A stretch of 64,000 nt of DNA, from the NCBI GenBank assembly GCA_001972305.1, contig BDDD01001494.1, positions 27,794 to 91,793 of the forward strand, given 5' to 3'. Below are positions 42,937-54,326 of this stretch, in pieces (position 1 is the stretch's first letter; each line of letters starts with the position of its first letter). A model generated the notes under the pieces. The model had not been told where the DNA came from. It saw only the letters and a list, made by a program, of their open reading frames with translations, and made no database searches. Source of the stretch: Cephalotus follicularis (lineage: Eukaryota; Streptophyta; Magnoliopsida; Oxalidales; Cephalotaceae). The translations under genes were made by a program, and so were the position numbers.

Positions 42937-44264
42937 TGTTGTCACGCCCCGGTTTCAGGTAGACACACATAAGTGCCGTAAAGACAATTAACATATAAGA
43001 TTCAGCTTATGCAATTACCATAAAATTTAAACTTTTCAAATAAGATATCAGTTGCGGAAGCATTAAAACTCATAAGCTGAAAACACGTAATGTGCATCCC
43101 ATACTGCACGCTACCCAATACATGTCTGTCATAGTTAAAAGCCCACAAAACGGAGCGTGATCACAGTACATTAACCCAAAAAAATTATAGCAGATAACCA
43201 TCAGTACAGTACATAAGTACTCTTTAAAACAAACAAGCTTATTACAACCTGGAAGAACATGAAGCCAACAACAACTAAAATAAGGCTTGTTCTTCGTCCA
43301 TGCTAGTCCAACACCGGTCCACTGCATCAATATGTAAAATAGGGGGTTAGCCTTTGTCCTCACTCAGCTAAGTCATAAGAGTAAGTCGGGATCAACATTA
43401 CATGCATGCTATGTGATGTATGCATAGATGATGCAGTACAGTACAATTAATAGTTTACATATATGTGAAACTATATATATGTAACGGTACGGTAAAATAG
43501 TACTAGAAGTATATATATGAAAATATATATGCATCAACAGTACAGTAGAAACCCGTCCAGGGTTACATCACAGGCACAGTAGTGTCTGAAAAGGACTAGC
43601 AAGCAATACAGTAAGTTCACAAAGGGACCACAAATAGGCAGGCAGTATGTGCAACACCGCCAACTCCTGGCCCCACGTTACACTCCTACTTCGGTCCCTT
43701 CTCCAGGCAACCAAGCAAGACAACAGTACAGTACAGTGAGTTACCCAGCCAACTCCTGGCACCTAGGTCAACCCTACCACTAGCCAACGCTGGCAGCCAC
43801 CGCCATGCAACTAGTGGCTCAAGCACAAACACATAACATTCACAGAGCAAACAGTGAAGTCACAGTAAATAGTGCAGTAAACAGTACAGTAAATATCGTT
43901 AGATCACCAACAGGCAGTTCATTTCAAACCATTTTCAAAAGTTGTAAACATTTGAAATATGTATTTCCAATATATAGAAAATACTTTAAACCGTTTTAGT
44001 AGTGGAAATTACTTTCCCAGTATGTTTCAAAATATAACAATACTCATTTTATATTTTCCTACTCAAACATAGTAGTTTTCAAACTCATATGCGCATTTCT
44101 AAATTAATATAACGATTTAGAAATCATTGTATTTCATAAGCAGTTATCATACAGGCAGTAAACAGTACATATGCAATGCATACAAATGCTCTAATGCATC
44201 CTAATCGGAATCGGGATCATCGAGCATCGTTTAAGCAAGAGGAGTCCAAAACAACAGCCTGATA

Positions 44265-44535
44265 GTCGGCTGGATTCCTTACCAATCGGATATTCTGGGT
44301 CGAGCAGTACAAGGTAGTCGGCTGGTTTCTTTAACCCGTCAACTGTCAAAAAGGCAGTTGGCTGTTATCCTTCAACAGTCGACTGTATCGGTGCAGCAGT
44401 TCATGAAATGTTCAGATAAAACTTCCCACCATTTCCTGGGCAGGATATCGCAAGCACAGTAGACCGTTTCCCTTCAACAGTAGGTTGTTTTGGTTTAGCA
44501 GTCGACTGTCTTCCTTCGACAGTCGACTGTTCTGG
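44265..44535 (-). repeat. Phased palindrome cluster, A1 5' LTR, main
   Basis: Cores at 44265, 44285, 44317, 44338, 44357, 44378, then after a gap 44459, 44480, 44501 and 44522: spacing 19-21 within each run. The gap of 81 is close to four steps. CAG…CTG arms. Confidence 0.85.
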
Positions 44536-45352
44536 GAAGCCAGTTACATGCAACCCAAAATATTACTCAAACGGATCATTGCAAGCAACCCACATATATT
44601 CATAAGACAGAATATCAACCAACTGTTCTGAAAAGGTTCAAAGAACACAACAGTAAACATGCATTTTATCCAGCAATTCAACACCATGATAATACTCAAC
44701 ATGCATGTACACAACCTCAATTGATTCTCGACAGTAGGCATGGCAGATGGAAAATCAGTAATAATCATGGCACAACAACCGAAATCCACAGCTCACACAA
44801 CCATGCATTCAATCATAGGACATCCAGTAACTTTGAGCTCAAAATACAAACATAACTTCCCCTACCTTTTGATTCACAGTTAGGAATCTGTAAGTCCACC
44901 TCTTTGTGTTCCAACAGTGACATTTTGAGCTCCCCAGAAGCTTCAACTCCAATCCAGTAGCTCAAATTCGTCTCCTCCAAGCTTTCCTTCTTGGTTCTAT
45001 ATTTGGACAATATCCCTCTTCCTCCTTTCTCCTCCCAAATTCTCACTGTGTTTCCTCTTTGTTTGGATGCTGGGTGAGAGAGGCGAAGGGGGAGTGTTTT
45101 TAACCAGGCTCTTTCTCCCTCCTTCCTCTTCAGCGCGTTTCCTTGGCACTAAATGCCATCCCTTTCTCCAACACTTACATGCACACACACACACACACGT
45201 AATTGATTCTCCCTGCCCCATGACCTACATGGCACACTGGTGTTCACTCTTCTCTATGCATCGAACGCATGACGCACATATGGGACACCCTTTCTCCTTG
45301 TCAGTCGTTGCATGTGATCTCGTCACATGCAAATAAAACAGAGCATAATCCA

Positions 45353-45498
45353 GTCTGCTGTTCTTCCCTGACAGTCGGCTGTCCTCTTGGCTGTGGTTGC
45401 CAGGTGGCTCGACAGCCCTCCAGTCGACTGGTTCGTCCCACCAGTCGACTGTTCCATTAAACGGTTCACCAGTCGGCTGGTCCATAGTACAAGTCGAC
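45353..45498 (-). repeat. Phased palindrome cluster, A1 5' LTR, U3 end
   Basis: Cores at 45353, 45374, 45423, 45444, 45472 and 45493; spacings 21, 49, 21, 28, 21. Confidence 0.82.
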
Positions 45499-45655
45499 TG
45501 TACCCGTTAATATTTCAACAATCATACTTCTAAGTGTTTTGATTTGATTTGCGAATCAAAATATTAGCGGGGATATTTATCTTTCTCATTAATTTAATAA
45601 CAAGATTACATTTGGAATTCAAATATTACAACGTGTGAGAATCGCGGGTGTTAAA

Positions 45656-46168
45656 GATACATACATATATATATATATATATACTGTGATATATTATGTA
45701 TTGCATCACAAATGCATTTATTTCATGGAATTCATTATCGCTGACCCCAAAGTGCATTTATATTTTCTCTACTTAGCTAGTGGATTCGGCTAACCCTATC
45801 AATTTTAGATTGATGCAGTGGACTTGACGTCGTTCAAGCATGGGGAAAGCAAAGCGAAGATGGAGTTGTATTTCTTTTGAGAAATGGATTGTTGTAATAA
45901 AGGAATTTTGTATTGAGAGGATTATTGATGGATTATGTTTTGATCATGCTCCATTTGTGGGCAATTAACAATGTTGGTATTGTGTTATTGTTAAATATCG
46001 GTGACATGTAGTATGAGATGCATGTTACAGTTCAATTCGGCTTATGTTTAATGCTTCCTCACTGATTATACATGTTTGGAATGTTTTAAATTTTGTGTAT
46101 TTTTATATAAGCTGAATATTTGTTGATTATCGCAACCTAAGGATTATATATGGAAACGGGGTGTGACA
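45656..46168 (+). repeat. D-type LTR, right part (after A1)
   Basis: Starts with the GATAC duplication and a TA-rich stretch (45661-45682), and carries the acceptor-like block CTTAGCTAGTGG…GGCTAACCC…TTTTAGATTGATGCAG (45775-45815). It ends AAACGGGGTGTGACA at 46168. Confidence 0.75.
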
Positions 46169-46463
46169 GGAGATCATATATTGCATGATGTGTTTCATGT
46201 CTCAATACTCAGCAAATATTCCATAGATCTTTCTCGCGTGCTACAATTTGAGCCGTCAAAGTCAAGGATGGATGTGAACTTTGAAGATATGGATATCTAT
46301 CCAGATTGTCGATTGTCGAATCAAATAGTTGAGAAAGAAGGACATTTCATTGATGGAAGATTGAGAAAGCCACATGGGATATGAGGAAGAAATGGAGGCA
46401 TTGTGCCCTCACATGTTTTAACCTAGGGAATCTCAGAACGAGATTTCTCTAAGGAGGGGAGGA
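46169..46463 (+). pseudogene. pol: D element pol C-terminal remnant and polypurine tract
   Basis: 46169-46384 reads DHILHDVFHVSILSKYSIDLSRVLQFE, the linker between integrase and tail in gypsy elements, ending with a stop. The untranslated part ends TTTCTCTAAGGAGGGGAGGA (46444-46463), a polypurine tract directly before TGTAATGCCC. No primer binding site or gag follows the LTR end at 46168, so all of gag and most of pol are deleted. Confidence 0.8.
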
Positions 46464-47235
46464 TGTAATGCCCTGAATTTATAGCAATAATTATATAAAT
46501 AATTGTGGTATTATATGGCATAATGTCTTGCTGTAATAAAGCCCACAATTATAAAGCCCAAAATGGCTGATAAAGCCTATTTTTAATGTGGGCCTATTAG
46601 GCCTAATGTTCGCATTAATATCATGGTTATTTAATGGGCGATTGGATTTAATTGATATCTCAATTATGGAATAAATGGGACCCGAGACTTAATATTTTAC
46701 TGGTAAAAGATACCAGAAAGGCTAAGGAAAATAAGAAGAGGGAGAGAGCTCATGGGCTCATAAGGAACCTGTATGAAGAAAGAGAGGCGGGAGCACGAGA
46801 GAGAGAGAAAGAGAGAGCTGTGCGCACCGGAGAAGGAGTAGTCGGACGTTGCACGAGATGCCGGGAAAGGAGTGCTCGCTACCCGGAGCTTCCATTGTCG
46901 ACGGTAACTCCTTTTCCCCTTCTCTTTTCTTCTCTCTTTCTCCCTGACGCTATGTCGTCTACCATGAGTTCCCGCCACCGTTATCGTCGTGGGTGGAGTC
47001 GGTCTTTGTCTAGAAGGTTAGATCAGCCCATTGAGATGACCGTTGAGGCGTTTTTAGGTCGGAATCAGCCCAGAATAGTTGACTGAGTCAACCAAGTGAG
47101 TTCGCTGCCTGCTGTGACTGCCCATTCCTTTGCGACTCATGGAAAGTTCTGGGCAGAGACGCATAGAACCGAAGGTTTTGTGACGTTTTTGGGAAGTGGC
47201 CAGAGTCGTTGATGATCGACTAGTTAACTCAGGAC
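46464..47235 (+). repeat. D-type 3' LTR, truncated
   Basis: Starts TGTAATGCCCTGAATTT after the polypurine tract and matches 8762-9545. It includes the GGGACCCGAGAC block, a GA-rich leader (46790-46820) and a donor-like GACGGTAACTCC site (46899). It breaks off near 47235, where the sequence inverts. The ORF spanning 46652-47086 has no domain and lies in LTR sequence. Confidence 0.75.
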
Positions 47236-48855
47236 TCTAAAGCGTCGACGTTTTTTTCCTTAGGCGTCGACGCTTATGTCCCTTAAGCGTCGACGTTCAG
47301 TCCCATAGCATCAGCGCTTTCAGTGTCTGGGCGTCGATATCTCCTCCCATAGACGTCGACGTTTAAAGCGCATTCAACATATAAAATGCAGTTCACAGTA
47401 CTAAGTGTCAACGCTTACCAAAGGCGTCGACGGTTTCAAGCAGCAGTCGTCTTCTTCCTCACGACGTGACCAAACAGTAACAATTTCACCATAAGAACAA
47501 GTAATCCAACATGTATAAAGCTCAGTAAACTGACATGCAACATCATATTACACATCCAGTATAACATAGCATCATTTCAGCGATTAAAAACAGTTCAGCA
47601 GGCCATGCAAACTATGCATAAACATGATTGAACAAACACAAATTATTGAACACAAAATACAATTATGGCTTCCCCTACCTCTGATTCCAAGTTTGGAATC
47701 GCAGTAGCAGCAGCATAGTCAAACCACAGGTTCAATTGTCGAACCTTTCCCTGTAACAGTTGAATCAAACCCGGTTCTCGCCAACTGATCAATTCCTCAA
47801 TGCCAAATCCAATTGCCACTCACACACTGCACATACAACACATTTCCGTTATGCTCGACACACAAAACATTGCCGTCACCGAAACGCCGACCAGATTCTA
47901 GCCAACTCATCCAGCTTATGAAATGCACATAAACGGGTTCCACATCGAATTGTCTACACAGAACTGCTCAAAACTCTTCATGAATCGGCGCCAAACGCCA
48001 CGCCACGGTTGGAAGCGAGTTATGACTCACTGAGTCAACTCGTCGGACCTCAACAGGTCCGATCGCCACCCAAAAATGCCACACATTCACCAGTTATGCA
48101 CACCACTGCCTGAGACTCGCCGAGACTCGGTGCCAAACGCCGTGTTTCAGGCGGTAGTGAGTCGACTTGCCGAGTCTACTCGGCCAAGTGATTCCAGCTG
48201 ATTACTGCCGAATCACGTCTCACCGGTGGTCAAAATGGCTAGAGCTAGCCCTCTTCACCAAAACCCACCCACTCTGCGACACTAACGGCGTCGAAAAACG
48301 CCGGTGGATGTTACGCACAGTAACGACAGAGGAGAAGAAAAAAGAAGAAGAAAGGGAAGGGGAAGGAGGAGTTACCGTCCGTTGGCGTGCGTGGGTTGAC
48401 CGTCGTGCTCTCCCGGTCCGGTGCTTAGCTCTGGCGTTCTCTCCCGTCCTCTCTCCCGCTTTCTCTCCCAATCTCTCTCTCTGGCGCGGGTGCACAGAGA
48501 GCCTGCTGCCTCTTTCTTGCATGGGTGCATGATGCTCCCGTGTTTCCCTCTCCCTATCTCATAACATTGCCTCCTCCTTAGTATTTTCTGGTAAAATACT
48601 AAGGTATGGGTCCCGATTATTCCGCGAATTGTGACATAAATTATCCGAACAGCCACCAAAATAATCGAAATAATATTTTTAACATTGGGCTTTACTGTCG
48701 CGCATTAAAAATAGGCTTTATTAGCTGTTTTGGCCAACATAATTACGGCTTCATGCGTAATGCCTTTTTATTACTCTGGGACTCTATCCGTTTTATTTAC
48801 GATCATACATGCACCAATTTCAATATAATTATTTACGAAATTTAGGGGCGTTACA
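47236..48855 (-). repeat. D-type LTR fragment, minus orientation
   Basis: Homologous in the same orientation to 3710-5382 and inverted relative to 46464-47235. It contains a phased cluster (47244-47440), donor-like CCTCTGATT/AGGTAGGGG motif (about 47670-47690 on the minus strand), a CT-rich leader (48420-48560), and ends GGGGCGTTACA at 48855. ORF-like stretches (for example 48167-48532) have no recognised domain. Confidence 0.75.
47244..47440 (-). repeat. Phased palindrome cluster, D-type LTR
   Basis: Cores at 47244, 47265, 47289, 47310, 47333 and 47355; spacings 21, 24, 21, 23, 22. GCGTCGACG arms. Confidence 0.8.
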
Positions 48856-50172
48856 TAAATACTCCAATTGGAGACTGCTTGTTGACTGACACAGTAATAA
48901 ATAACTGTGAAATCATGATATCTTGAGTTCAACTATTCGTTGATCTGATTGTATTGCCGATCCAAGATTTCAATGTCATCTTGGGGATGGATTGGCTCTA
49001 TGTCCATCGGTCTTGTATAGACTGTTATAATAAGGTGGTGACTTTCTATCTGTCAGATCAAACTGTATTCAATTTCATGGGAGAGAAGAATATTTCTGCT
49101 CCGATTGTCTCTTATACTCGAGCCAATAAATATCTCGAAAAAGGGTGTGAAGGTTACTTGGCTTATGTGGTGGACGAAACAAAAGATATGCCTAGTTTGG
49201 AACAGATTCTGGTTGTTTGTGAATTTCCTGATGTGTTTCCAATAGATTTTGTTTCATTACCACAGGAGAGAGATATGGAGTTCAGTATTGAATTAATGTC
49301 AAGAACTGCTCCTATTTTTAAAGCTCCATATAGAATGGCTCCTCCTGAATTGAAAGAGTTAAATATTCAATTACAAGATTATCTCGACAAGGGATTTATC
49401 AGACTGAGTGTATCACCGTGGGGATCACCGGTATTGTTCGTAAAGAAGAAGGATGGATCGATGAGATTATGCATTGATTATGGGCTATTGAATCAAGTGA
49501 CTGAAGAACAAGTATCCTCTTCCACACATTAAGGAGTTGTTCGATCAACGACAAGGCTCAACTGTGTTCTCTAAGCTTGACTTGAGGACAGGTTATCATC
49601 AGTTGAGAATTCGTAAGGGCGATGCCGAGAAGACTGCTTTTCGAACTAGATATGGGCAGTATGAGTTCCTGATATTGCCGTTTGGTTTGATGAATGCCCC
49701 TGCAGCGCTCATGTGTTCAATGAACCGGGTATTTCAACCCTATTTGGATCGGTTTGTTGTGATCTTCTTGGATGATATTTTTATATATCCGAGGAGTATT
49801 GAGGATCATATGCGACATCTAAGGATTGTGTTGCAAACTCTTCGGAAGGAGTGCTTATTTGCTAAATTAGGTAAATGTGAATTTTGTCTAGATCGTATGA
49901 CTTTTCTTGGTCATATTGTATCTAGTGAATGGTTATCGGTGGATCCTTCAAAGATCGACAGCATTGTGAATTGGCCATAATCGAAGAATGCGGCCAGCAA
50001 TTATTGAAGAATTATTGAAGGATTTTCCAAGATTGCTATTCTGTTTACCCGTTTGACTCAGAAGAAGTCAAGTTTTGATTTGGAAAACGCTTGTGAATCA
50101 AGCTTCCCGGAATTAAAGAGTCGGTTGATTTCGGCTCTGGTTTTGACATTACCAGAGGGTAATGAAGACTGT
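48856..50172 (+). pseudogene. pol: Gypsy protease-RT fragment, plus strand
   Basis: Protease end [18 protein letters not shown], linker with [25 protein letters not shown] text, then RT ([33 protein letters not shown]). A two-base deletion near 49500 shifts the frame; the second piece (49537-49980) has [15 protein letters not shown] and the catalytic box [11 protein letters not shown] with both Asp residues. A stop (CAA to TAA) at 49978 and a short tail of RT thumb follow until A2 cuts the sequence at 50173. Closest in wording to C1. Confidence 0.9.
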
Positions 50173-50951
50173 TGTCACACCCCGTTTTCGACAAACGCAC
50201 ATAAAGGTGATAAAGGAAATTAACATAAAGATTCAGCTTATGCAAAAACCTTAAAATTTAAACTTTTCAAATAAGATATCAGTTGCGGAAGCATTAAACT
50301 CTTAAGCTGAAAAACACGTAACGTGCATTCCATACTACACGCAACTCAAAACAAGTCTGTCATAGGTAAAAGCTCACAAAACGGAGCATGATCCATATTA
50401 TATTTTTACAACCCATCGTTGAAAAAAACTAGATTATTACGAAGCATAAGAATATAAAACCAACAACAGCAACATAAGGCTTGTTCTTTGTCCAAGCTAG
50501 TCCCACCAGTCCACTGCATCAATCTGTAAAGCAAGGGGTTAGCCTTAGTCCTCACTCGGCTAAGTCATAAAGGTAGCTCGGGATCAATATTAAATGCATG
50601 TCATGTGATGTATGCATAAATGCTGCAGTGCAAGAAATACTAGTTTATATACATATATGAAAAATATATATATAATAGCAGTACAGTAAAAATAACAGTA
50701 GGGATATATATATAAAAAATATATGTATGCAATAATAGTACAGTAGTAGTCCGGCCAGGGCTACATCAACAGGCACAGTAATGTTTGAAAAGGACCAACA
50801 TGCAGTACAGTAAGCCCGTAAAAGGACCTCAACAGGCAGGCAGTATGAGTAATGCCGCCATCTTTTGGGACCATGTTGCACTCCCACTTCGATCCCCTGT
50901 CCAGGCAACCAAGCGAGCCAACAGTACAGTACAGTGAGTTACCCAGCCAAC
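50173..50951 (-). repeat. A2 3' LTR, terminal part
   Basis: Starts TGTCACACCCCGTTTTCGAC. It matches 60368-61145 and ends at the CCAAC target of the solo LTR (50947-50951). Confidence 0.88.
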
Positions 50952-51796
50952 AGTAGTGCCCCCGACCCGAGTCCGCTTTATGCTCAAAGCGAGCTCTGAA
51001 GATCGGTGCGTTACGTGGGTGTGACCTCTGACCGTCAAATCATATAACCATTTAACGATCCATTTCATGTCATTTAATCTTGTCTTAGATTTAAAACCTA
51101 ACATTATTACTTAATAACTTCACAGGATCGCATATGCTTACATCTTTGAAACTCCAATTTCAAAATATCATTTTCTCATTATCATGATCATTTCTAATAC
51201 CTTTGCATTTGTACATCACATAACATGTAACCTTACATAGCGGAAAAAAAACATAATCTTATCATATCATAAAACAATCATATACTCGCCTTTACCATTA
51301 ACATCTCATACACTCAAGTATGTTCAATAACTTTTGATATCATCATCTTACATAAAAACATCATAACCTATAGCATTCATTTCCTTACTTTAACATCTAT
51401 ACATCGTTTATCATAAAACATTACACAGCGGAAAACATTAACATATGACATTAAAACATAACTTCATAGCATATCATACTTCCTTTCCTTACACTTCTTT
51501 TGCGAACTCCCTCTAAACCTCGCAACTTCACGATCAACGGTTCCTGGAAGATTTATTTGAAAACAAGACATTGAAAAGAGTGAGGTTTAAAGAGCTCAGT
51601 AAGAATCATAGTCATAAAACATTATCGAAACCCGTTATTTTTTATAATCTTTATCAAAATGTTTCCAGTTCATACATTTCAAAACGTCGTTGAAAACCAT
51701 CTTCTCGTTTTATAAAACTAGAACATTTCACTATCAACATACTCTTTTCTGATATCTTTCATAAAATCAGAACATTTCTAAAATCATACATTTTCT

Positions 51797-52605
51797 GGTG
51801 TATCACACCGGCATACTTGAAAACAATCAAAAACGTTTTCCTATCATACTTTCTTTTGGCTTGTATCACAGCCATACTTGAAAACATCAGTAAAATCGTT
51901 TTCTTCACATTCATAAACAAAACATCTTTAAAACACTTTTTTTTTCTTTTCATATCTCATGAAACAGAACATTTCATAAAACTTGGTGGTCGTGAACCTC
52001 TAATGAACCCTTTACACCGCTTCACCGGGGCATTGTGCACTCCCCGGCTACTATCCTTACATCACATGCATGTCCGTGAGCACGCTCGGCTTCATTAACA
52101 TTGAGCATCTCGCTCCATTCCCCTTGGATCACAATCCAAGGGTGGTTCATTCATTAATCTTTTACTAGATTAATCCTCACTGGATCACAATCCAGTAGCT
52201 GTTCATGCCATAAATTCATTTCATAAAACATTTCTTAATACTTTGAGTGACCAGCTCAAAGAATTCATAAGACATTTCTCTTCATTCGAGTAATTAACTC
52301 AAATGCATTCATAAAACATTTCTCTTAATTTGAGTACTTAACTCAAATACATTCATAAAACATTTTTCTCCATTTGAGTACTTAACTCAAATGCATTCAT
52401 AAAACATTTCTCTTCATTTGAGTACTAAACTCAAATGCATTCATAAAATCTTTCTTAATACCTTGAGTGATCAGCTCAAAGCATTCATAAAACATCATCG
52501 TAAAAAATTTCTAAAACTGGTTTTCCATATACAAACCTTCATTTCATTTCATTTCACAATCATCAAACATTTCTCATCACTTTGAGTAACTTAACTCAAA
52601 ACCTT
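51797..52605 (+). repeat. Hairpin array, including a 44-bp tandem repeat
   Basis: At least a dozen short inverted repeats with different stems. Examples: GGTGT/ACACC (51797), CCTTGGAT/ATCCAAGG around CACA (52122-52141), ATTAATC/GATTAAT (52153-52174), ACTGGAT/ATCCAGT around CACA (near 52179-52196), CTTTGAG/CTCAAAG (52241-52261) and TTTGAGT/ACTCAAA (near 52328, 52372 and 52416). From 52220 to 52497 the unit repeats with an exact 44-bp step: TTCATAA at 52264, 52308, 52352, 52396, 52440 and 52484. Confidence 0.85.
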
Positions 52606-53358
52606 CATAAAAATAATTTTGCACAACCTTTCTAAATCTTGAATTTCATGGGGAAATAAAAACTTTCATAGAAAACTTAAAAAATAAATATTAAAGTAGA
52701 CATCTTAAAGAATTCATCGAGATAAAAATCATAAAATTCCATTGAGAAACGAAGCTGTAATGAATTTTTAAAGTTGTAGTTTCCTTTTGAAAAGGGGACC
52801 TGAGCAGTAGAAGAAAACATAGGTTTTCATCAAGAATTCGACAGAATTTTGAGATGCATAAAACATAACAGTTAAAGTAGACATCTTAAGGTTTTCAAAA
52901 CATTCAACCATTTAAAATTTCATCTCGAAACGAGCAAGATATGAATTAAACTATCTGCTGCATAATTTTAAATTAAAACAGAGGAAGCTTTGACATAAAT
53001 AGGTATAGAATTTCCATACCTCACTTGATCTCCTTCTCTTCTTCTCTCCGAAGCATCCTCCTCTATAATCTCAGCAGAATAGCAACCCCTTCATCAGCTG
53101 AATTTACACATATCTATATAGGAGAGGCAAACTTGGAGGCCAAGCTTGCATGGTGTCATCCATGACCTCACCCATGTGAGCTTGCCTCCTTAGCAGCCCA
53201 TGTGATGGAATTCCATCCAATCCAATGATTCCACCTGCCCCTTTCTAGCAGAAAAACATAAGTCTTCCATCCCTTGCTTCACACGTGTCCTACAATGCAT
53301 TTAAATCCTCCTAAATGGGATAAAAAGCTAGAATTTTGCACCTGACACAGGGCAAAGC

Positions 53359-53575
53359 GTCGACTCTTTCTCCCTAAGCGTCATCGGTCACATGCTTATC
53401 CTGAGTTCTCCAACTTCTATCCCGACTAAAGAGCTGACGCTTTCCTACAAAGCATCGCCACTTTAAGTCTCCACTAGGTCAACCTCAATACTTGATCTCG
53501 AAGGGTCGACTTTTACATTTGGAGCGTCGTCGGTTGCCTCTAAAGCGTCGACTCTTTACTTGGAACCGTCGGCGC
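53359..53575 (-). repeat. Phased palindrome cluster, solo LTR
   Basis: Cores at 53359, 53380, 53434, 53454, 53478, 53505, 53525, 53547 and 53568. Many are degenerate (GTCATC, ATCGCC), but the 20-22 bp step is retained at both ends of the cluster. Confidence 0.72.
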
Positions 53576-54326
53576 TTTAGACATTTCCAGCACAACACAA
53601 TAACCAATTTCTGTTTTCTTCCAGGGGCGCTGCCTCCGAGCCCCTGCCCGCTGACCGGACAACTAGACCCCCCGTCCGCTAACCGGGGAGCGGAACCCCC
53701 GAACCCCCCGAGCGTAGGGTCATACTACGGGTCCCTTGAAATATTTGCCAATTACACAATAGGAAATCATCTTTCCATAATTAATATCTTTAATGGAAAT
53801 TCGGGTCATTACACCAACTCCTGGCTCCTAGGTCAACCCTACCACTAGCCGGCGCTGGTAGTCTCCGCCATGTAACTAGTGGCTCAAGCATAAAAACAGT
53901 AATTTCACAGAGCAACACAGTGAATTGATACAGTAAACAGTACAGTAAATAGTACAGTAGTGATTGTTTAGATCGACAACAGGCAGTTCATTTCAAAATA
54001 GTTTTTAAGCTGATAACATTTGAAATGTGTATTTCCAATAGATAGACAATACCTTAAACAATTTAGTAGTGGAAATCGCTTTCCAAAGATGTTCGAAAAT
54101 ATAACAATATTCATTTTATATTTTCGTACCCAACATGGTAGTTTTCAAGTCGTGTATTCACTTCTAATATAACAATACTTAGAAATCATAATCAAATTAT
54201 AACCAGTGAATAACCAGCAGTAAACAGTGCATATGCAATGCATACAAATTCTTAGATGCTACACAATAGGAATCGGGATCGATTCGTATCGTTAAATAAG
54301 AGAACTCCCAAACAATACAAGATGGC

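Larger units (their letters stand above)
11081..45655 (-). mobile_element. Gypsy element A1 (Tekay-type chromovirus), host of nested insertions
   Basis: Minus-strand element delimited by TGTCACGCCC at 11081 and GGGTGTTAAA at 45655, with a perfect 5-bp target duplication GATAC at 11076-11080 and 45656-45660. Without nested elements it has a 3' LTR (11081-12888 plus 22287-23081), a damaged gag-pol (23128-26219 plus 42674-42846), a primer binding site (42925-42936) and a 5' LTR (42940-45655). B1 sits in the 3' LTR and C1 in gag. Most of the gag capsid, the protease core and the N-terminal half of RT are missing, so A1 is dead. Confidence 0.92.
42940..45655 (-). repeat. A1 5' LTR
   Basis: 2,716 bp. 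It contains the main palindrome cluster (44265-44535), the donor-like site (44855-44870), a CT-rich region with a short CA repeat (45180-45199) and the U3 palindrome cluster (45353-45498). It ends GGGTGTTAAA, followed by GATAC. Confidence 0.93.
50952..53813 (-). repeat. Solo LTR, 2,862 bp, distinct gypsy-like family
   Basis: Flanked by a perfect CCAAC duplication (50947-50951, 53814-53818) and without any internal coding region, so it is a solo LTR left by recombination between two LTRs. On the minus strand it starts TGTAATGACCCGAATTTCC and ends GGGGGCACTACT, the last base being changed from the expected A. It holds a hairpin array (51797-52605), a palindrome cluster (53359-53575) and a GC-rich CCCCG-type block (53625-53710) that contrasts with the AT-rich rest. 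Confidence 0.85.

Noticed and set aside
45661..45682. TA microsatellite as a matrix or replication element
   Set aside because: A short simple repeat within an LTR at the A1 target site; nothing else supports a function.
46652..47086. Open frame of 144 aa
   Set aside because: It covers the GA-rich leader of a D LTR; charged low-complexity residues come from the GAGAGA run.
53625..53710. GC-rich island as a CpG-island promoter
   Set aside because: It is a CCCCG-rich segment of a solo LTR, of a kind common near plant LTR ends, with no adjoining gene.
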